62,630 bases of DNA from Clostridia bacterium (GCA_017397725.1 JAFQIA010000012.1:1-62630), one strand, 5' to 3'. Positions 27,470 through 36,172 are shown, counted from the stretch's first letter. Numbers and translations are program-made. The notes: generated by a model from the sequence alone, not told the origin.

Positions 27470-27470
27470 C

Positions 27471-27690
27471 TGGTTGCGGGGGCAGGATTTGAACCTACGA
27501 ACGACCGGTTATCGCTCCGCGCCGGTCGCCGTCGTGTGTCGCAGACTCGTGACTTCGCCTCGGTCTGCTCGCACTTGGGGCGACACCGCTTAGGAAAACA
27601 GTTCGCCGGACTGTTTTCCTTTCGCTAACCCAACGAGCTGCGCTCGCCAGCCTCATAACCCGAGGGGCATTGCCCAATTCAGCCACATAC
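27471..27690 (-). pseudogene. Initiator-tRNA-like locus disrupted by palindromic sequence
   Basis: The T-arm, 3' acceptor strand and CCA of the neighbouring initiator tRNA are repeated exactly for 30 nt (27471-27500), followed by a terminator as for a real tRNA gene. Further upstream AGCTCGT (D-arm end) and ATAACC-GG (3' side of the anticodon arm) remain recognisable. Between them about 110 nt of hairpins intrude: an 11-bp perfect stem at 27592-27620 (loop TCGCCGG) and a two-part stem at 27536-27586 (GTGTCG/CGACAC plus CAGAC/GTCTG). It cannot fold as a normal tRNA. It is either a tRNA pseudogene carrying a palindromic insertion or a structured RNA with a tRNA-like 3' end. Confidence 0.6.
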
Positions 27691-27698
27691 AAGCAAAA

Positions 27699-27725
27699 CA
27701 AAAAAGCACCCTGATGGGTACTTTT
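27699..27725 (-). terminator. Terminator of initiator tRNA
   Basis: Minus strand AAAAGTACCC / GGGTGCTTTT (one G-T pair) followed by Ts, 7 nt after the tRNA 3' end. Confidence 0.75.
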
Positions 27726-27731
27726 CTGTTC

Positions 27732-27808
<77 letters not shown>

Positions 27809-27843
27809 ATATGAAATTTTGGATGGTTGCCGACACAAAAAAT

Positions 27844-27932
27844 TGGTGCCGGAGACCGGGATCGAACCGGTACGGGAGAAAAGTCCCACGGGATTTTAAG
27901 TCCCGGGCGTCTGCCAGTTCCGCCACTCCGGC
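27844..27932 (-). tRNA. tRNA-Leu (UAA)
   Basis: 89 nt, class II with a long variable arm (GTGGGACTTTTCTCCCGT). Acceptor GCCGGAG pairs with CTCCGGC, anticodon loop CTTAAAA in a CGGGA/TCCCG stem, CCA encoded. It lies 35 nt upstream of tRNA-fMet and is probably co-transcribed with it. Confidence 0.96.
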
Positions 27933-28039
27933 CTGTGTGCAAACATCTTCACAGCCTGTCTATCATACCACATCTATCCGTTGCTGTCAAGCGTTTTTTG
28001 AAAATTTTTCTTTGTTTGCCACAAACGAAGAATTCCCTC

Positions 28040-28068
28040 TTTACAGTTTATGCATCCTATCTTATAAT
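28040..28068 (+). promoter_or_regulatory. Promoter of rsmA
   Basis: TTTACA, 17-nt spacer, TATAAT, 36 nt before the start. Confidence 0.7.
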
Positions 28069-28104
28069 ATACCTATCGATTAGGAAAGAAACGGAGAGAT
28101 TTTT

Positions 28105-28977
28105 ATGCAACACGCAATCCACTTGACCCACCCATCCGAGCTAAAAGCTCTGTTGCAACGGCACGGGTTTTCCTTTTCCAAATCTTTGGGTCAGAATTTT
28201 TTGATTGATGAGGGGGTCCTCTCCCGTATTGTTGAGGCGGCAAACCCCTCACAGGATACCTGTGCGCTGGAAATCGGTCCCGGTGCGGGAACCCTGACTC
28301 AGCAGCTTGCCAAAAACTTCAAAAAAGCGGTGGCAATAGAAATTGACAGTGCCTTGATTCCCATTCTTGAGGAAACCATGGCGGAGTTTGAAAACTTCAC
28401 CCTGATTCATAAAGATGTGATGGAGGTGGAATTGAAAGCCTTGACGGAACAGGAGTTCGGTGGTGCGCCTTTTTGCGTTGCGGCAAATCTGCCCTACTAT
28501 ATTACCACGCCTATTGTGATGAATCTTTTAGAAAGCCATCTTCCGGTTACTGATATGACCCTGATGGTACAAAAAGAGGTTGCCGAGCGGATGGCGGCAA
28601 TGCCGGGGAGCAAAAACTATGGCGCGCTCTCAGTGGCGGTGCAGTATTACACCCAGCCCTCCATTGTTTGCAAGGCAGAACCCCATTGCTTTTTACCCCA
28701 GCCCAAGGTGGCATCCACCGTGATACATTTGAAAGTTTTATCCCAGCCCTCTGTCAGCGTCAAGGATGAAAAACACTTTTTCAAGTTGGTGAAATCCGCC
28801 TTTGGACAACGGCGAAAAACCCTGCTCAACGCCCTCTCCAAAAGCCCCTATTTATCGGTAGAAAAGGAAAAGGTGGAATCCGCTTTAGCTCAAATGAATC
28901 TGGATTCTGCCATCCGTGGCGAACGACTTTCTTTAGAGGAATTTGCCCGTCTTTCCGACCTTTTGTGTGGCATTTAG
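28105..28977 (+). CDS. rsmA: 16S rRNA (adenine(1518)-N6/adenine(1519)-N6)-dimethyltransferase
   Basis: RsmA/KsgA dimethylates two adjacent adenines near the 3' end of 16S rRNA. The 290-aa product has SLGQNFLIDEGVL, the SAM-binding EIGPGAGTLTQQLA, and the catalytic NLPYYITTPI; GQRRKTLLNALSK is the usual C-terminal block. Loss of this enzyme gives kasugamycin resistance in other bacteria. Single gene with its own promoter. Confidence 0.96.
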   Translation: MQHAIHLTHPSELKALLQRHGFSFSKSLGQNFLIDEGVLSRIVEAANPSQDTCALEIGPGAGTLTQQLAKNFKKAVAIEIDSALIPILEETMAEFENFTLIHKDVMEVELKALTEQEFGGAPFCVAANLPYYITTPIVMNLLESHLPVTDMTLMVQKEVAERMAAMPGSKNYGALSVAVQYYTQPSIVCKAEPHCFLPQPKVASTVIHLKVLSQPSVSVKDEKHFFKLVKSAFGQRRKTLLNALSKSPYLSVEKEKVESALAQMNLDSAIRGERLSLEEFARLSDLLCGI

Positions 28978-29030
28978 AAACTTTACCAAAGGGGAAAATG
29001 AAAATGTTCAAAAATTGTCAAAAATTTATG

Positions 29031-29059
29031 TTGTCAAATTGGTAATTTTAAGGTATAGT
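29031..29059 (+). promoter_or_regulatory. Promoter of pckG
   Basis: TTGTCA, 17-nt spacer, TATAGT, 58 nt before the start. Confidence 0.65.
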
Positions 29060-29117
29060 ATATCATAAGGGAAATTTGAAATTTATAAAAAACTTTATTT
29101 ATACAGGAGGAAAAATC

Positions 29118-30881
29118 ATGACTGAAAACAAATTCGTTTTGAACTGGCTGGAAGAAATGAAAGCCCTCTGTCAGCCCGACAACGTTGTTTGGATTGACGG
29201 AAGCGAGGAACAGCTGGAAGCGCTGCGTGCAGAGTCCGTTGCTACCGGCGAAATGATCAAGCTGAATCAGGAAAAGCTGCCCGGTTGTTACTTCCACAGA
29301 ACTGCGGTAAACGACGTGGCTCGTGTTGAGGACAGAACCTTTATCTGTACCCCCACCAAGGAAGAGGCAGGTCCCATCAACAACTGGATGGCTCCCGATG
29401 AAATGTATGCCAAGCTGAACGCGCTGTACAGCGGTTCTATGAAAGGCAGAACCATGTATATCATCCCCTATTCCATGGGTCCTGTTGGCTCTCCATTCTC
29501 CAAGATTGGTATTGAGCTGACCGACAGCATCTATGTTGTTCTGAATATGGCAATCATGACCAGAGTGGGCAACAAGGTTCTGGAGCTCATCGACGGTGAT
29601 GACTTCACCAAGTGTCTGCACGCCAAGAAGGACGTCAATCCCGACGAGCGTTATATCGTACACTTCCCCCAGGACAACACCATTATGTCCGTCAACTCCG
29701 CTTACGGCGGCAACGTATTGCTGGGCAAAAAATGTTTTGCACTGAGAATTGCGTCTTACCTTGGTAAGCAGGAAGGATGGATGGCAGAGCATATGCTGAT
29801 TCTGGGTCTTGAGAATCCTCAGGGCGAAGTTAAGTATATCGCAGCTGCATTCCCCAGCGCTTGCGGAAAGACCAATCTGGCGATGCTGATTCCGCCCGAA
29901 TACCTCAAGGAAAAGGGCTACAAGGTTTGGACTGTGGGCGATGACATCGCTTGGCTGAGAATTGGTGCAGACGGCAGACTTTATGCCATCAACCCCGAGG
30001 CAGGTTTCTTCGGCGTTGCACCCGGTACCAGCGAAAAGACCAACTTCAACGCATTGGAATCCACCAAGAAGAACACCATCTTCACCAACGTGGCTATCAA
30101 CAATGATGATATGACCGTTTGGTGGGAAGGTCTTGACAAGAACCCGCCTGAAAACTGCACCGAATGGACCGGCAAGCAGGTCAACGGCAAGACTTATGAC
30201 CAGCCTTTGGCAAACCCCAACTCCAGATTTACTGCTCCGGCAATCAACTGCCCCTGCATTTCTTCTGAGTTTGAGAATCCTCAGGGTGTTCCGATTTCTG
30301 CAATCGTATTCGGCGGCCGTCGTGCAAAGACCGCTCCGCTGGTATATCAGGCAAGAGACTGGAACCACGGTGTATTCGTAGGTGCTACCATGGCATCTGA
30401 GACCACCGCTGCGGCTGCCGGCGCTGTTGGCGTTGTTCGTCGCGACCCCATGGCAATGAAGCCCTTCGTTGGTTACAATATGGCTGACTACTTTGGACAC
30501 TGGTTGGAAATGGGCGAGAAGATGGATGCTGACAAAGCTCCGAAAATCTTCCACGTAAACTGGTTTAGAAAAGACGATGACGGCAAATTCCTGTGGCCCG
30601 GATTTGGCGACAATATGAGAGTCCTGCTCTGGATTCTTGACCGTTGCGCAGGCAACGCAGGCGCAGTAGAAAGCCCCATCGGTCTGCTGCCTGAGGATGG
30701 CGCTATCGATACCACCGACCTCTCCATTTCTGCAGAACAGCTGAAAGAGCTGCTCAGCGTAGACAAGGATGTCTGGATGGAAGACGTAGAGAACCAGAAG
30801 GAATACTTCGCACAGTTCGGTGACAGACTGCCCGCTGAAATCAAGAAGCAGCTGGAAACTCTGGAAAACAACCTGAAATAA
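29118..30881 (+). CDS. pckG: Phosphoenolpyruvate carboxykinase (GTP)
   Basis: It interconverts oxaloacetate plus GTP with PEP plus CO2. At 587 aa with the kinase-1 loop FPSACGKTNLAMLIPP and GDDIAWLRIG, it is the GTP-dependent type rather than the ATP type commoner in Bacilli. In anaerobes it often runs toward oxaloacetate (anaplerosis/fermentation), but the direction cannot be told from sequence. CAGGAGG precedes the ATG; the upstream extension has no ribosome site. The stop is 2 nt before copy B of the 124-bp element. Confidence 0.95.
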   Translation: MTENKFVLNWLEEMKALCQPDNVVWIDGSEEQLEALRAESVATGEMIKLNQEKLPGCYFHRTAVNDVARVEDRTFICTPTKEEAGPINNWMAPDEMYAKLNALYSGSMKGRTMYIIPYSMGPVGSPFSKIGIELTDSIYVVLNMAIMTRVGNKVLELIDGDDFTKCLHAKKDVNPDERYIVHFPQDNTIMSVNSAYGGNVLLGKKCFALRIASYLGKQEGWMAEHMLILGLENPQGEVKYIAAAFPSACGKTNLAMLIPPEYLKEKGYKVWTVGDDIAWLRIGADGRLYAINPEAGFFGVAPGTSEKTNFNALESTKKNTIFTNVAINNDDMTVWWEGLDKNPPENCTEWTGKQVNGKTYDQPLANPNSRFTAPAINCPCISSEFENPQGVPISAIVFGGRRAKTAPLVYQARDWNHGVFVGATMASETTAAAAGAVGVVRRDPMAMKPFVGYNMADYFGHWLEMGEKMDADKAPKIFHVNWFRKDDDGKFLWPGFGDNMRVLLWILDRCAGNAGAVESPIGLLPEDGAIDTTDLSISAEQLKELLSVDKDVWMEDVENQKEYFAQFGDRLPAEIKKQLETLENNLK

Positions 30882-30883
30882 CA

Positions 30884-31024
30884 ACAACACAGGGGACGGT
30901 TCCCTGTGCTGATGTGCAAACAAAAATCCTACCGCAAATTGCGGTAGGATTTTTTATTACCCAATTGATGGAGATAGCGAACACAGAGAACCGTCCCCTG
31001 TGTTGTTACCGTCCCCTGTGTTGT
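30884..31024. repeat. 124-bp inverted-repeat element with internal terminator, copy B
   Basis: Terminal repeats ACAACACAGGGGACGGTTC at the left (30884) and GAACCGTCCCCTGTGTTGT at the right (to 31006), around a terminator hairpin at 30922-30955 (AAAAATCCTACCGC / GCGGTAGGATTTTT). A second partial terminal repeat at 31008-31024 reaches the murC stop codon. It fills the gap between convergent pckG and murC. Confidence 0.85.
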
Positions 31025-32400
31025 TAGTCTTCGCGCAGGGCATAGGCAATCTTGTTCACGTCGCCGGCGCCCATGGTGATGAGCAGGTCGCCCTCTTTCA
31101 GATTGCTCTTTAAGTAGCGGGCGATGGCATACATATCACTCATATAAATGGAACCGGGGATTTTGGATGCCAAATCACAGGAATGGATGGTGCCGTCATA
31201 GGTTTCCCGGGCGGGATAGATGTCGGCAATCATCACCTTGTCAGACAGGGGCAGGACTTTGGCAAAGTCCTCCAACAAATGTTTGGTGCGGCTGAAAGTA
31301 TGGGGCTGGAACACCGTCCAGATTCTCTCGTATCCCATGGATTTTGCCGCCTCCAAGGTGGCGCGGATTTCAGTAGGATGGTGGGCGTAATCATCCACAA
31401 GGTCACAGCCACCGCAGGTTCCCACCTTTTCGAACCGGCGCTTGGTGCCGCCAAACTCTGCCAAACCTTTTCGCACAGCTTCTAAGGGCAATCCCAAAAA
31501 CATTGCTGCTGCGGTTACCCCCAATGCGTTGAGAATGTTGTGCTCCCCTGCCACGCTCAGCTGAATTTCAGTGAGGGGGTTGCCTTGATAACATACCGTA
31601 AAGGAGGCACACCCTTGCTTGTTGATGTGGATGTTGTGGGCAGTATAGTCCGCGTTTTTTGACTTAACCCCGTAAGTAATGACTTTTTTCTCAACATTTT
31701 GCACAACTTTGGGGGCATGTTCATCGTCAGAACAAACAATAATGCATCCGTGGGGTGAAGTTAGGCTTGCAAATTTTTCAAAAGATGATATAATGTGGTT
31801 AATATCACTAAAATAGTCCAGATGGTCTTCTTCTACATTTGTTATGATAGACAAAAATGGGCGGAAATGCAAAAAGCTTTCTACATATTCGCAGGCTTCA
31901 AACGGCAAGTATTCCTTGCTGCCAAGGCGGAAGTTTCCGCCAATCTGCGCAAGCTCACCGCCGACTAAAATGGTCGGGTCGGTCTTTGCCGCCAGAAGAA
32001 CCAACGCCATCATGGAGGTAGTGGTAGTTTTTCCATGCGTTCCTGCAATGGCGATGGGATACTGATACAGCTCCATCAATGCACCAAGCAGTTCTGCCCG
32101 TTCGATAACGGGGATTTGCAGATTGCGTGCCGCCATAAGCTCCGGATTCTCCGGAGAGATTGCAGCCGTATAACATACCAAATCAGGATTTTTTATATTC
32201 TGTGCGGATTGTCCAATATGTATTTCTGCTCCGGCAGCAGCCAGATCATCGGTCAGGTTGGACGCCTTGGCATCCGAACCGGAAATACGAAAGCCAAAGT
32301 CCATCAGCATATGTGCAAGCGCACTCATACTGATGCCACCGATGCCAATCATGTGAACATGAGCGCCGGGTTTGAGCTGCGACATTCTAAATTCCTGCAT
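31024..32400 (-). CDS. murC: UDP-N-acetylmuramate--L-alanine ligase
   Basis: MurC adds L-alanine to UDP-MurNAc, using ATP, in the cytoplasm. The 458-aa product shows IGIGGISMSALAHMLMD, the Walker-type GTHGKTTTTSMMALV (about 110), and ends with LITMGAGDVNKIA. The ATG at 32400 (MQEFRMSQ) is favoured by GAAGG 7 nt upstream; ATGs at 32421 and 32385 are possible. The stop codon touches the inverted-repeat element. Confidence 0.95.
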   Translation of the reverse strand: MQEFRMSQLKPGAHVHMIGIGGISMSALAHMLMDFGFRISGSDAKASNLTDDLAAAGAEIHIGQSAQNIKNPDLVCYTAAISPENPELMAARNLQIPVIERAELLGALMELYQYPIAIAGTHGKTTTTSMMALVLLAAKTDPTILVGGELAQIGGNFRLGSKEYLPFEACEYVESFLHFRPFLSIITNVEEDHLDYFSDINHIISSFEKFASLTSPHGCIIVCSDDEHAPKVVQNVEKKVITYGVKSKNADYTAHNIHINKQGCASFTVCYQGNPLTEIQLSVAGEHNILNALGVTAAAMFLGLPLEAVRKGLAEFGGTKRRFEKVGTCGGCDLVDDYAHHPTEIRATLEAAKSMGYERIWTVFQPHTFSRTKHLLEDFAKVLPLSDKVMIADIYPARETYDGTIHSCDLASKIPGSIYMSDMYAIARYLKSNLKEGDLLITMGAGDVNKIAYALRED

Positions 32401-32555
32401 CAAAAAACCTTCTTTCTTCATCGTTACTTACAGTTTACCACAGACGCCCGTTGTTTTCAATGGTTTCTTGTAATTTTTGGAAAGAATTGATATTTATAAT
32501 TATACACAAATCGCCGAAAAACGACCGAAGTCGCGGCGAAGAGGGAGGGTAATCT

Positions 32556-32831
32556 ATGCAGATTACAGACATTCGCGTTAGAAAGATTAACGCAGAGGGA
32601 AGAATGAAAGCGGTTGTTTCCGTGACCTTTGATGATGCCTTTGTGGTACACGACATCAAAGTAATCGAGGGACAGGACAAGCTGTTCATTGCGATGCCCA
32701 GCAGAAAGACCCCCGAGGGTGAGTTCAAGGATATCGCACATCCCATTAACGCGGAGACCAGAGAACTGCTCCACGACTGCATCCTGCAGAAGTATCAGGA
32801 AGTTCTGGAAGAAGCGCCGGAAGAAGAGTAA
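32556..32831 (+). CDS. spoVG: Septation/sporulation regulator SpoVG
   Basis: A 91-aa protein nearly canonical from [19 protein letters not shown] to [17 protein letters not shown]. SpoVG is a small nucleic-acid-binding protein influencing septum placement, sporulation and many other genes. GAGGGAGG lies before the ATG. It is divergent from murC. A -35/-10 pair TTGTAA-N17-TATTTA lies in the 155-nt spacer, with low confidence. Confidence 0.96.
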   Translation: MQITDIRVRKINAEGRMKAVVSVTFDDAFVVHDIKVIEGQDKLFIAMPSRKTPEGEFKDIAHPINAETRELLHDCILQKYQEVLEEAPEEE

Positions 32832-32920
32832 GCGAAAATTCTTTCTAAGGTACATATCGAAAAGGTCCGTAGTTCTTATGGATTTTTTTGGTGTGCCTTT
32901 GATTCTTTCTTTACAGCGAC

Positions 32921-32948
32921 AAAAAAGCACCCCAGGGGTGCTTTTTTT
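32921..32948. terminator. Bidirectional terminator between spoVG and nudix
   Basis: AAAAAAGCACC / GGTGCTTTTTTT with T-runs on both strands, between convergent genes. Confidence 0.9.
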
Positions 32949-32949
32949 G

Positions 32950-33402
32950 TTAGAATTCTTTGGCCTCGGTCAGCACATCGCCGGTGTAGCAAAGCTTTAA
33001 GGAAAAAGGCGTTTCCCGCTCTTTGAGAAGGCGGAACATCAGCTTGTCCCCTTCCCAAAGGTTCAGGGTTTCCACCTTGTCCTTTGGTACCCACTTGAGC
33101 TCTCCCTCGTCACAGTCCTTGATTTCTCCGCAGAATTGGTCCGAGGTATAAAGAAAGATGTATTCCGGCTCTGCAAGGTCACAGCAAAAGGTCAGGATTC
33201 CACGGAATCGGTAACCCAGTAAGGTCAGTCCGGTTTCTTCCAAGACCTCCCGCATCAGACATTCTTCCGGTGCCTCTCCCGGCTCAAACTTGCCGCCGAC
33301 CCCAATCCACTTATCCTTGTTCACGTCATTCTTTTTGGAAACCCGATGGAGCATCAGGTAACTCCCGCCCTGCTCTAAATAACATAAGGTTGTTTGTAGC
33401 AT
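32950..33402 (-). CDS. NUDIX hydrolase (8-oxo-dGTP diphosphatase-like)
   Basis: A 150-aa protein with a full Nudix box (GGKFEPGEAPEECLMREVLE then ETGL, about residues 36-58). The substrate-side sequence resembles MutT/YjhB types that use 8-oxo-dGTP or other nucleotides; the substrate is not determined. It starts 7 nt after the AraC gene stop, with AAAGGATG overlapping that gene's end, so both are in one transcript. Confidence 0.88.
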   Translation of the reverse strand: MLQTTLCYLEQGGSYLMLHRVSKKNDVNKDKWIGVGGKFEPGEAPEECLMREVLEETGLTLLGYRFRGILTFCCDLAEPEYIFLYTSDQFCGEIKDCDEGELKWVPKDKVETLNLWEGDKLMFRLLKERETPFSLKLCYTGDVLTEAKEF

Positions 33403-33409
33403 CTTAGTT

Positions 33410-34261
33410 TCATCCTTTCTGTTGCGCCTGCCGTCGGTACTCTGACGGGGTGATGCCGGTCAGTTCCCGAAACACCTTTCCGTAATAACTAAAACTGCAA
33501 AAACCTACGGAAAGCGCAATCTCGGAAATGGGCATCTCTCCTGCTTTCAGCAAAACCTTGGACTTTGCTACCCGATACATGCCAAGGTACGTTTTGAAAC
33601 AATGCCCCATCTGTTCCTTGAACTTGCGGCAGAAGTAACTGTTGCTCATATAAAAATGCTCTGCCACGCCGGCGGAGGTGATGGGCTGCGGATAATTCTT
33701 TTCGATATAGTCAATCACCCGATAACAAAAGTCCTTTTTCTTCTCTGCCTCTTTTTCCTGCAAAAGACCGCATTCTTTCAATTGCCCGAAAAAGAGGGAG
33801 AGGTTTCCCACAACCCCCAATTCCCAACCAGGGCTTTGCGTTTTATGTAGCTGATACGCTTTCACAATATACCCAAACAATTCCTCGGCATATTTTTGCT
33901 GATGCTCGATTTTGGGGAGGATCCCGATTTCGCCCCGAAGCAGCTTTTCTTTGAGCTCTCCGTCATAGAGCAGGCTCAGGTCAAAGCAGATGCAGTAGTG
34001 CTTGAAATCCGTGTCTTCTAAAAATTCTGCCCGATGGAGCAGATAGGGGGTGATAACCACAAGATCCCCCTTGGACACCTGATATTCTTCGGTATCGATA
34101 TAAAACTTTGCACCGCCGTCCCGCACCACCAGAATCTCCATTTCCTTGTGCCTGTGGGAAAGGCTGCTGAGCCCCGCTGCCCGCCGGTTCTTTTTGTAAT
34201 TCCTTGCGTAGGTCGCAAAAGGAATGGTGGTATACTGCATTTTGAAACTGTCGTTAAGCAT
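33410..34261 (-). CDS. AraC family transcriptional regulator
   Basis: A 283-aa protein. An N-terminal cupin-like sensor (SHRHKEMEILVVRDGGAKFY) precedes a C-terminal double helix-turn-helix (about 180-283, with HFYMSNSYFCRKFKEQMGH and the closing ALSVGFCSFSYYGKVFRELT). It is divergent from the glycoside-hydrolase-like gene with a 117-bp shared spacer and probably controls it; the effector is probably a sugar. The ATG at 34261 follows AGGTGAG; the GTG at 34270 is inside that site. Confidence 0.9.
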   Translation of the reverse strand: MLNDSFKMQYTTIPFATYARNYKKNRRAAGLSSLSHRHKEMEILVVRDGGAKFYIDTEEYQVSKGDLVVITPYLLHRAEFLEDTDFKHYCICFDLSLLYDGELKEKLLRGEIGILPKIEHQQKYAEELFGYIVKAYQLHKTQSPGWELGVVGNLSLFFGQLKECGLLQEKEAEKKKDFCYRVIDYIEKNYPQPITSAGVAEHFYMSNSYFCRKFKEQMGHCFKTYLGMYRVAKSKVLLKAGEMPISEIALSVGFCSFSYYGKVFRELTGITPSEYRRQAQQKG

Positions 34262-34378
34262 ACTTCTCACCTATGTCAAATTAGTTATAATCATAGCGAA
34301 AATAATGATAGCATTTCCCGATAAAATACAATATAATTATATAAAATGGTTATGATTCTGTCAAGGAGGTATTACAAA

Positions 34379-35827
34379 ATGCCAGAAATTACAAACAAGA
34401 GAAACTGGAAACTGATTTATTCCAATTACGACGGACCCGAAAAGCGGGCGGTGGACTTTATCAGCAGAGAGATGGGCGCGCACATCCTGCGTGACAAGGG
34501 GGTTTACACCATCCATGTTCTTGCCTGCGAGCATATCAGTCGGGCGACCTTGGACAAGAGTGCGGTGGTTCTTGGCACCTACAAAGAAAACGCCATCATC
34601 CAGAAGCATATCAAGGAATCGGAGATTCCCGAAAACGGCTATGTGGTGAAGGTCATGGACAATCCCGAGCTTCCTGACTGCAAGCTGGTTTTGATTACCG
34701 CAAAGAATCCCAGAGAGGTTTTCTATGGGGCGGCGGACTTTATTGATGATTATCTGTCTTTGGCAATGCCCTATGAGTGGCAGCTGGAATTCCCCGAAGA
34801 AATTTTTGACCGACCCATGCCCGATTACTACAATGCATCGGCACCCCAGATTAAGACCAGAAGCATCTTTACTTGGGGTCACCCCATCAACAACTATCGG
34901 GAATACATCGAGAATATGGCGCGTCTGAAGCTGAACCAGTTGATTATCTGGAACGACTTTATTCCGGTGAACGCCAAAGAGGTGATGGACTATGCTCACA
35001 GCTTTGGTATTTCCGTCATCTGGGGCTATGCTTGGGGTTGGGGCGTAGACTGTACCGCCGTTGACCTTGACAAGCTGGACGAACTGACCGAGCAGGTAAT
35101 TGCCAAGTATGAGGATGAGTACAAGGATTGCGGTGCGGACGGCATCTACTTCCAGTCCTTTACCGAGTTGAGAGATGCCTACATCGGCGACAAGCTGATT
35201 GCGGATGTGGTGGTGGATTTTGTAAACAAGACCGCAGACCGCCTGCTCAGCAAGTACCCCGACCTGTATATCCAATTTGGCTTGCACGCAAGCTCGGTCA
35301 AAGACCATATGGATTTCATTGCAAAGACCGATCCCCGGGTGGAAATTATGTGGGAGGACTGCGGAACCTTCCCCTACAACAACGAACCCATTGTTCACAG
35401 CGAAAAGGATTTTCAGGATGCCATTGCCTTTACCGACCAGATGCTCAATCTGAGAGAAAAGGGCGGCGTAAGTATGCTCTACAAGGGCTTGATGCGTCTT
35501 GACTGGACCCGCTTTGTGTACCAGTGCGGACCCTTTGTCATGGGCGATTCTTCCCCGAAGATTGTGGAGAACGATTTGGCACAGGTAACCCCCATGTGGC
35601 GGCACTTCCAGAGAAACTGGCACAAGTACGGTCATTACGCTTACGAAATGACTCGGCATATTGTTGCCAATGCCAAGGATGATATCACCATCGGTATGGC
35701 GGCACAGCTTGCCGGCGGAATTTGGTTTGGTGAAGCCTTGTGCGCACAAATGTTGTGGGAATGCGACAAGCCCTATCAGGAGATTGTGGATAAGGTTTCC
35801 CGCAGACAGTCCACAAAAATGGTATAA
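34379..35827 (+). CDS. Glycoside-hydrolase-like protein (GH20/GH67-type architecture)
   Basis: A 482-aa cytoplasmic protein. The first ~140 residues resemble the non-catalytic N-terminal domain found in beta-hexosaminidases and alpha-glucuronidases (PREVFYGAADFIDDYLS). The remainder looks like a TIM barrel: RSIFTWGHPINNYREYIENM, ISVIWGYAWGW, ADGIYFQSFTEL, VEIMWEDCGTFPY. Candidate acidic catalytic residues exist (E in SFTEL, E/D in MWEDC), but I cannot assign a GH family or substrate. AAGGAGG precedes the ATG at 34379. Regulation by the divergent AraC protein is likely. Confidence 0.65.
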   Translation: MPEITNKRNWKLIYSNYDGPEKRAVDFISREMGAHILRDKGVYTIHVLACEHISRATLDKSAVVLGTYKENAIIQKHIKESEIPENGYVVKVMDNPELPDCKLVLITAKNPREVFYGAADFIDDYLSLAMPYEWQLEFPEEIFDRPMPDYYNASAPQIKTRSIFTWGHPINNYREYIENMARLKLNQLIIWNDFIPVNAKEVMDYAHSFGISVIWGYAWGWGVDCTAVDLDKLDELTEQVIAKYEDEYKDCGADGIYFQSFTELRDAYIGDKLIADVVVDFVNKTADRLLSKYPDLYIQFGLHASSVKDHMDFIAKTDPRVEIMWEDCGTFPYNNEPIVHSEKDFQDAIAFTDQMLNLREKGGVSMLYKGLMRLDWTRFVYQCGPFVMGDSSPKIVENDLAQVTPMWRHFQRNWHKYGHYAYEMTRHIVANAKDDITIGMAAQLAGGIWFGEALCAQMLWECDKPYQEIVDKVSRRQSTKMV

Positions 35828-35840
35828 CCATCGCAAAATA

Positions 35841-35866
35841 AAAAGCACCCATCGGGTGCTTTTTTG
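35841..35866 (+). terminator. Terminator of the glycoside-hydrolase-like gene
   Basis: AAAAGCACCC / GGGTGCTTTT followed by TTTTG, 14 nt after the stop. Confidence 0.88.
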
Positions 35867-36137
35867 TTTTGGAACGACACAGGGGCACGACACAGGGGAC
35901 GGTTCTGTGTGCTGTGCACATATGGCAGGTCTACAATCCGGACAGGGGGTGCCTTTCTTTCGTTTGCGTAAATGCTACTTTTGCTCGTCCAAAAGTAGCC
36001 AAAACGACGCCGGGGGCCTTGCCCCCGGTTCCCCCGCACATCCCCCAACAAGCCTATCAAAAAGATTTCTATGCTCCGCCCCCTTAAATCCCTAAGGGGG
36101 CGAATTGTAAAAATTTCCAGTTTTTTACAAAAAACAC

Positions 36138-36166
36138 TTGCAAAAGGGAAAAATCTGTGATATAGT
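36138..36166 (+). promoter_or_regulatory. Promoter of cassette RNA, copy 1
   Basis: TTGCAA, 17-nt spacer, TATAGT; the second cassette has identical hexamers and spacing. The predicted start, about 7 nt downstream (36173), is the first base of the long hairpin. Confidence 0.75.
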
Positions 36167-36172
36167 AAAGCT

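Noticed and set aside
27501..27650. Group I intron in the initiator tRNA
   Set aside because: Such introns are known in tRNA anticodon loops, but this insert is only ~110 nt and lacks the P3-P9 core; the remaining tRNA arms are degraded.
29034..30923. Long minus-strand open frame opposite pckG
   Set aside because: Antisense shadow; it also runs through the inverted-repeat element.
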